From Plumapathes pennacea (taxonomy: Eukaryota; Cnidaria; Anthozoa; Antipatharia; Myriopathidae), in assembly GCA_964036295.1 (NCBI GenBank), contig OZ038469.1, positions 9,502,067-9,566,066 of the forward strand: a stretch of 64,000 nucleotides of DNA. The letters run 5' to 3'. Made by a program: the position numbers and the translations under genes. Each line of letters begins with the position of its first letter. Position 1 is the first letter of the stretch. Below the pieces are notes generated by a model. It saw nothing but the letters and a program-made list of their open reading frames with translations. It ran no database searches and was not told the DNA's origin. Shown here piece by piece: positions 62,806-64,000 of this stretch.

Positions 62806-63520
62806 CGGATAAACTAGATTTTAGGAAAGGATTTTGGCTCGCGTTCACCGCGGAAGCTTTGAGTTTTGCCGTAAACAAATATTTGATGGATACCGCTGGG
62901 AGATTGCAAATATCTCTGTCGCCGATAAGTATTTAGTCCCGACGAAACTTTCTGTGTTTCTGTTGGGAAGATAACAGGGCGAAAACAGAAACCAAAGCTA
63001 CGGTGACTTTTAGCCGTAGAACAATGACGCTTTATGCTTTACTCTGTACATGACATCTGTTGCCTCATAACATTCTTCTGCGTATCGTACATTGCCTGTT
63101 GAAGTGTTTCTTTCATTCGATCATGTAGCCTTTGTTTCGCAATGTTCATTAAATACCAGAAATGAAAAATACACCGAAATAATTCTGAGGATTGAGTTTG
63201 CAGTCACAAATGGACTGTGAACAAAAGCGCAATAATATTGTAAACATCTCTCGTGTGACATTCCTCGCTTTCAATTTTATATTTGTTACAGAGTACGAAT
63301 ACTCGAAAGCCTGATAGAAGAAACGTATTGAGTTAATAAAAGAAAACACATAAGTAGTGAAGCGAAGGCTGGATTAATCGTGGCCTCTGATTAGAAATAA
63401 GACTAAGGTCAAACTGTCATAATCGATTGTGCATAAAAAGATATGTCAAGCATTCTCAAGATGTAGGGTCGCTCAACCTTTAAGAAGCAAGTGTAGGAGT
63501 GTTGTAATAATAATTCTTGA
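62806..63520 (+). mobile_element. Helitron-like element, copy I (3' truncated)
   Basis: It is colinear with 4012-4740 of copy B (GGATTTTGGCTCGCGTTCAC..., GTCGCTCAACCTTTAAGAAG). It stops near 63520 before the terminal hairpin. The frame 63349-63149 is the recurring shadow frame of this family. Confidence 0.65.
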
Positions 63521-64000
63521 AAGGTGATAGAGTATGATATATGTAGGAAAGACACTATGCAAGTTCAGGAGCACAGTTTGAATGGCATGACTGAGAGTAC
63601 ATCTGTGCAATGTCGGAACAATATTTTGAGGGTTGGGGCCAATTCAGGGCAGTTAATATGATGAAAATTCAGTTACAAGATGTTGAGCAAGCGAAACAGA
63701 AGAAAACGGCTCAAATGTAAATACTGCGTAAAGTCAAAGAATCTTGCTCACCCAGGTCTGTCCAACATTGAAAGCTTTAGCACATTTTGTCAAGCTGCGA
63801 GATTGAATTCTACAGGGCGCCGGCGCCTCTTTGCTGCTGTCTCTGCGATTATGGCTCGTTTTATTCACCAGCGTAAGGCGAAATTAAAACACTTAAGTCA
63901 ATTATGATCGTTTACCTAGCACAACCCAAGAGCACCACAGACTGCGCTCAAGCTGAGCTGTGGCTCCTTTGTACTTTGCTCCGTTCAGCATCAGTTTTCA
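63521..64000. other. No gene confirmed; basic plus-strand ORF at 63680-63907
   Basis: The ATG-started 75-residue frame MLSKRNRRKRLKCKYCVKSK is basic with one CxxC, but it has no recognised family or splice support. Confidence 0.25.

Overview
The window is eukaryotic and reads as a repeat-rich stretch of an invertebrate animal genome. An anthozoan cnidarian such as a coral is my best guess. This is an inference from the mix of elements seen: PIF/Harbinger with a Myb-like partner gene, Helitron-like termini, TTAA-target elements, an L2/CR1-type LINE, a tRNA-headed SINE and a degenerate DNA-polymerase-B element. There is no bacterial gene organisation. Nearly all open frames are short shadows or transposon remains.

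The one clear host gene lies on the minus strand from 38415 to 9670. It is the 3' part of a MOXD1/dopamine beta-hydroxylase-like copper monooxygenase. I recognise eleven exons with GT/AG splice sites. Their phases agree at every junction except one gap, where one short exon is missing. All six copper-ligand positions of the family are visible. The 5' exons (signal peptide and most of the DOMON domain) were not found. The introns are filled with mobile elements.

Layout. 1-9.2 kb: a Harbinger-type transposon (3225-8224, with a Myb-like gene and a HARBI1-like transposase, both broken). It is interrupted by a Helitron-like element that itself carries a SINE. A second, inverted Helitron-like copy begins the window. 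9.6-38.4 kb: the MOXD1-like gene with intronic MITEs, microsatellites, a 5.4 kb inverted-repeat-bounded segment holding Helitron-type and integrase-like coding remains (21.9-27.3 kb), degenerate small secreted-protein-like ORFs (30.5-31.9 kb) and a 2.6 kb long-TIR element (33.4-36.0 kb). 40.5-47.1 kb: an AT-rich, virus-like integrated element on the minus strand. It has a type-B DNA polymerase, an FtsK/A32-type packaging ATPase, a possible structural-protein fragment and several small membrane or acidic proteins, all decayed by frameshifts. 47.4-49.7 kb: a cluster of Helitron-like copies and a second SINE. 49.8-57.3 kb: a nested structure, in which a TTAA-flanked outer repeat contains a nearly complete LINE, whose ORF2 is split by a second TTAA-flanked element carrying a THAP-domain exon. 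57.3-64 kb: Helitron-type and LINE fragments and further Helitron-like copies.

The genes do not form a pathway. The window is best read as a host gene whose introns and upstream flank have absorbed successive layers of transposons. Several insertions can be ordered in time because empty sites or nested target duplications are present.
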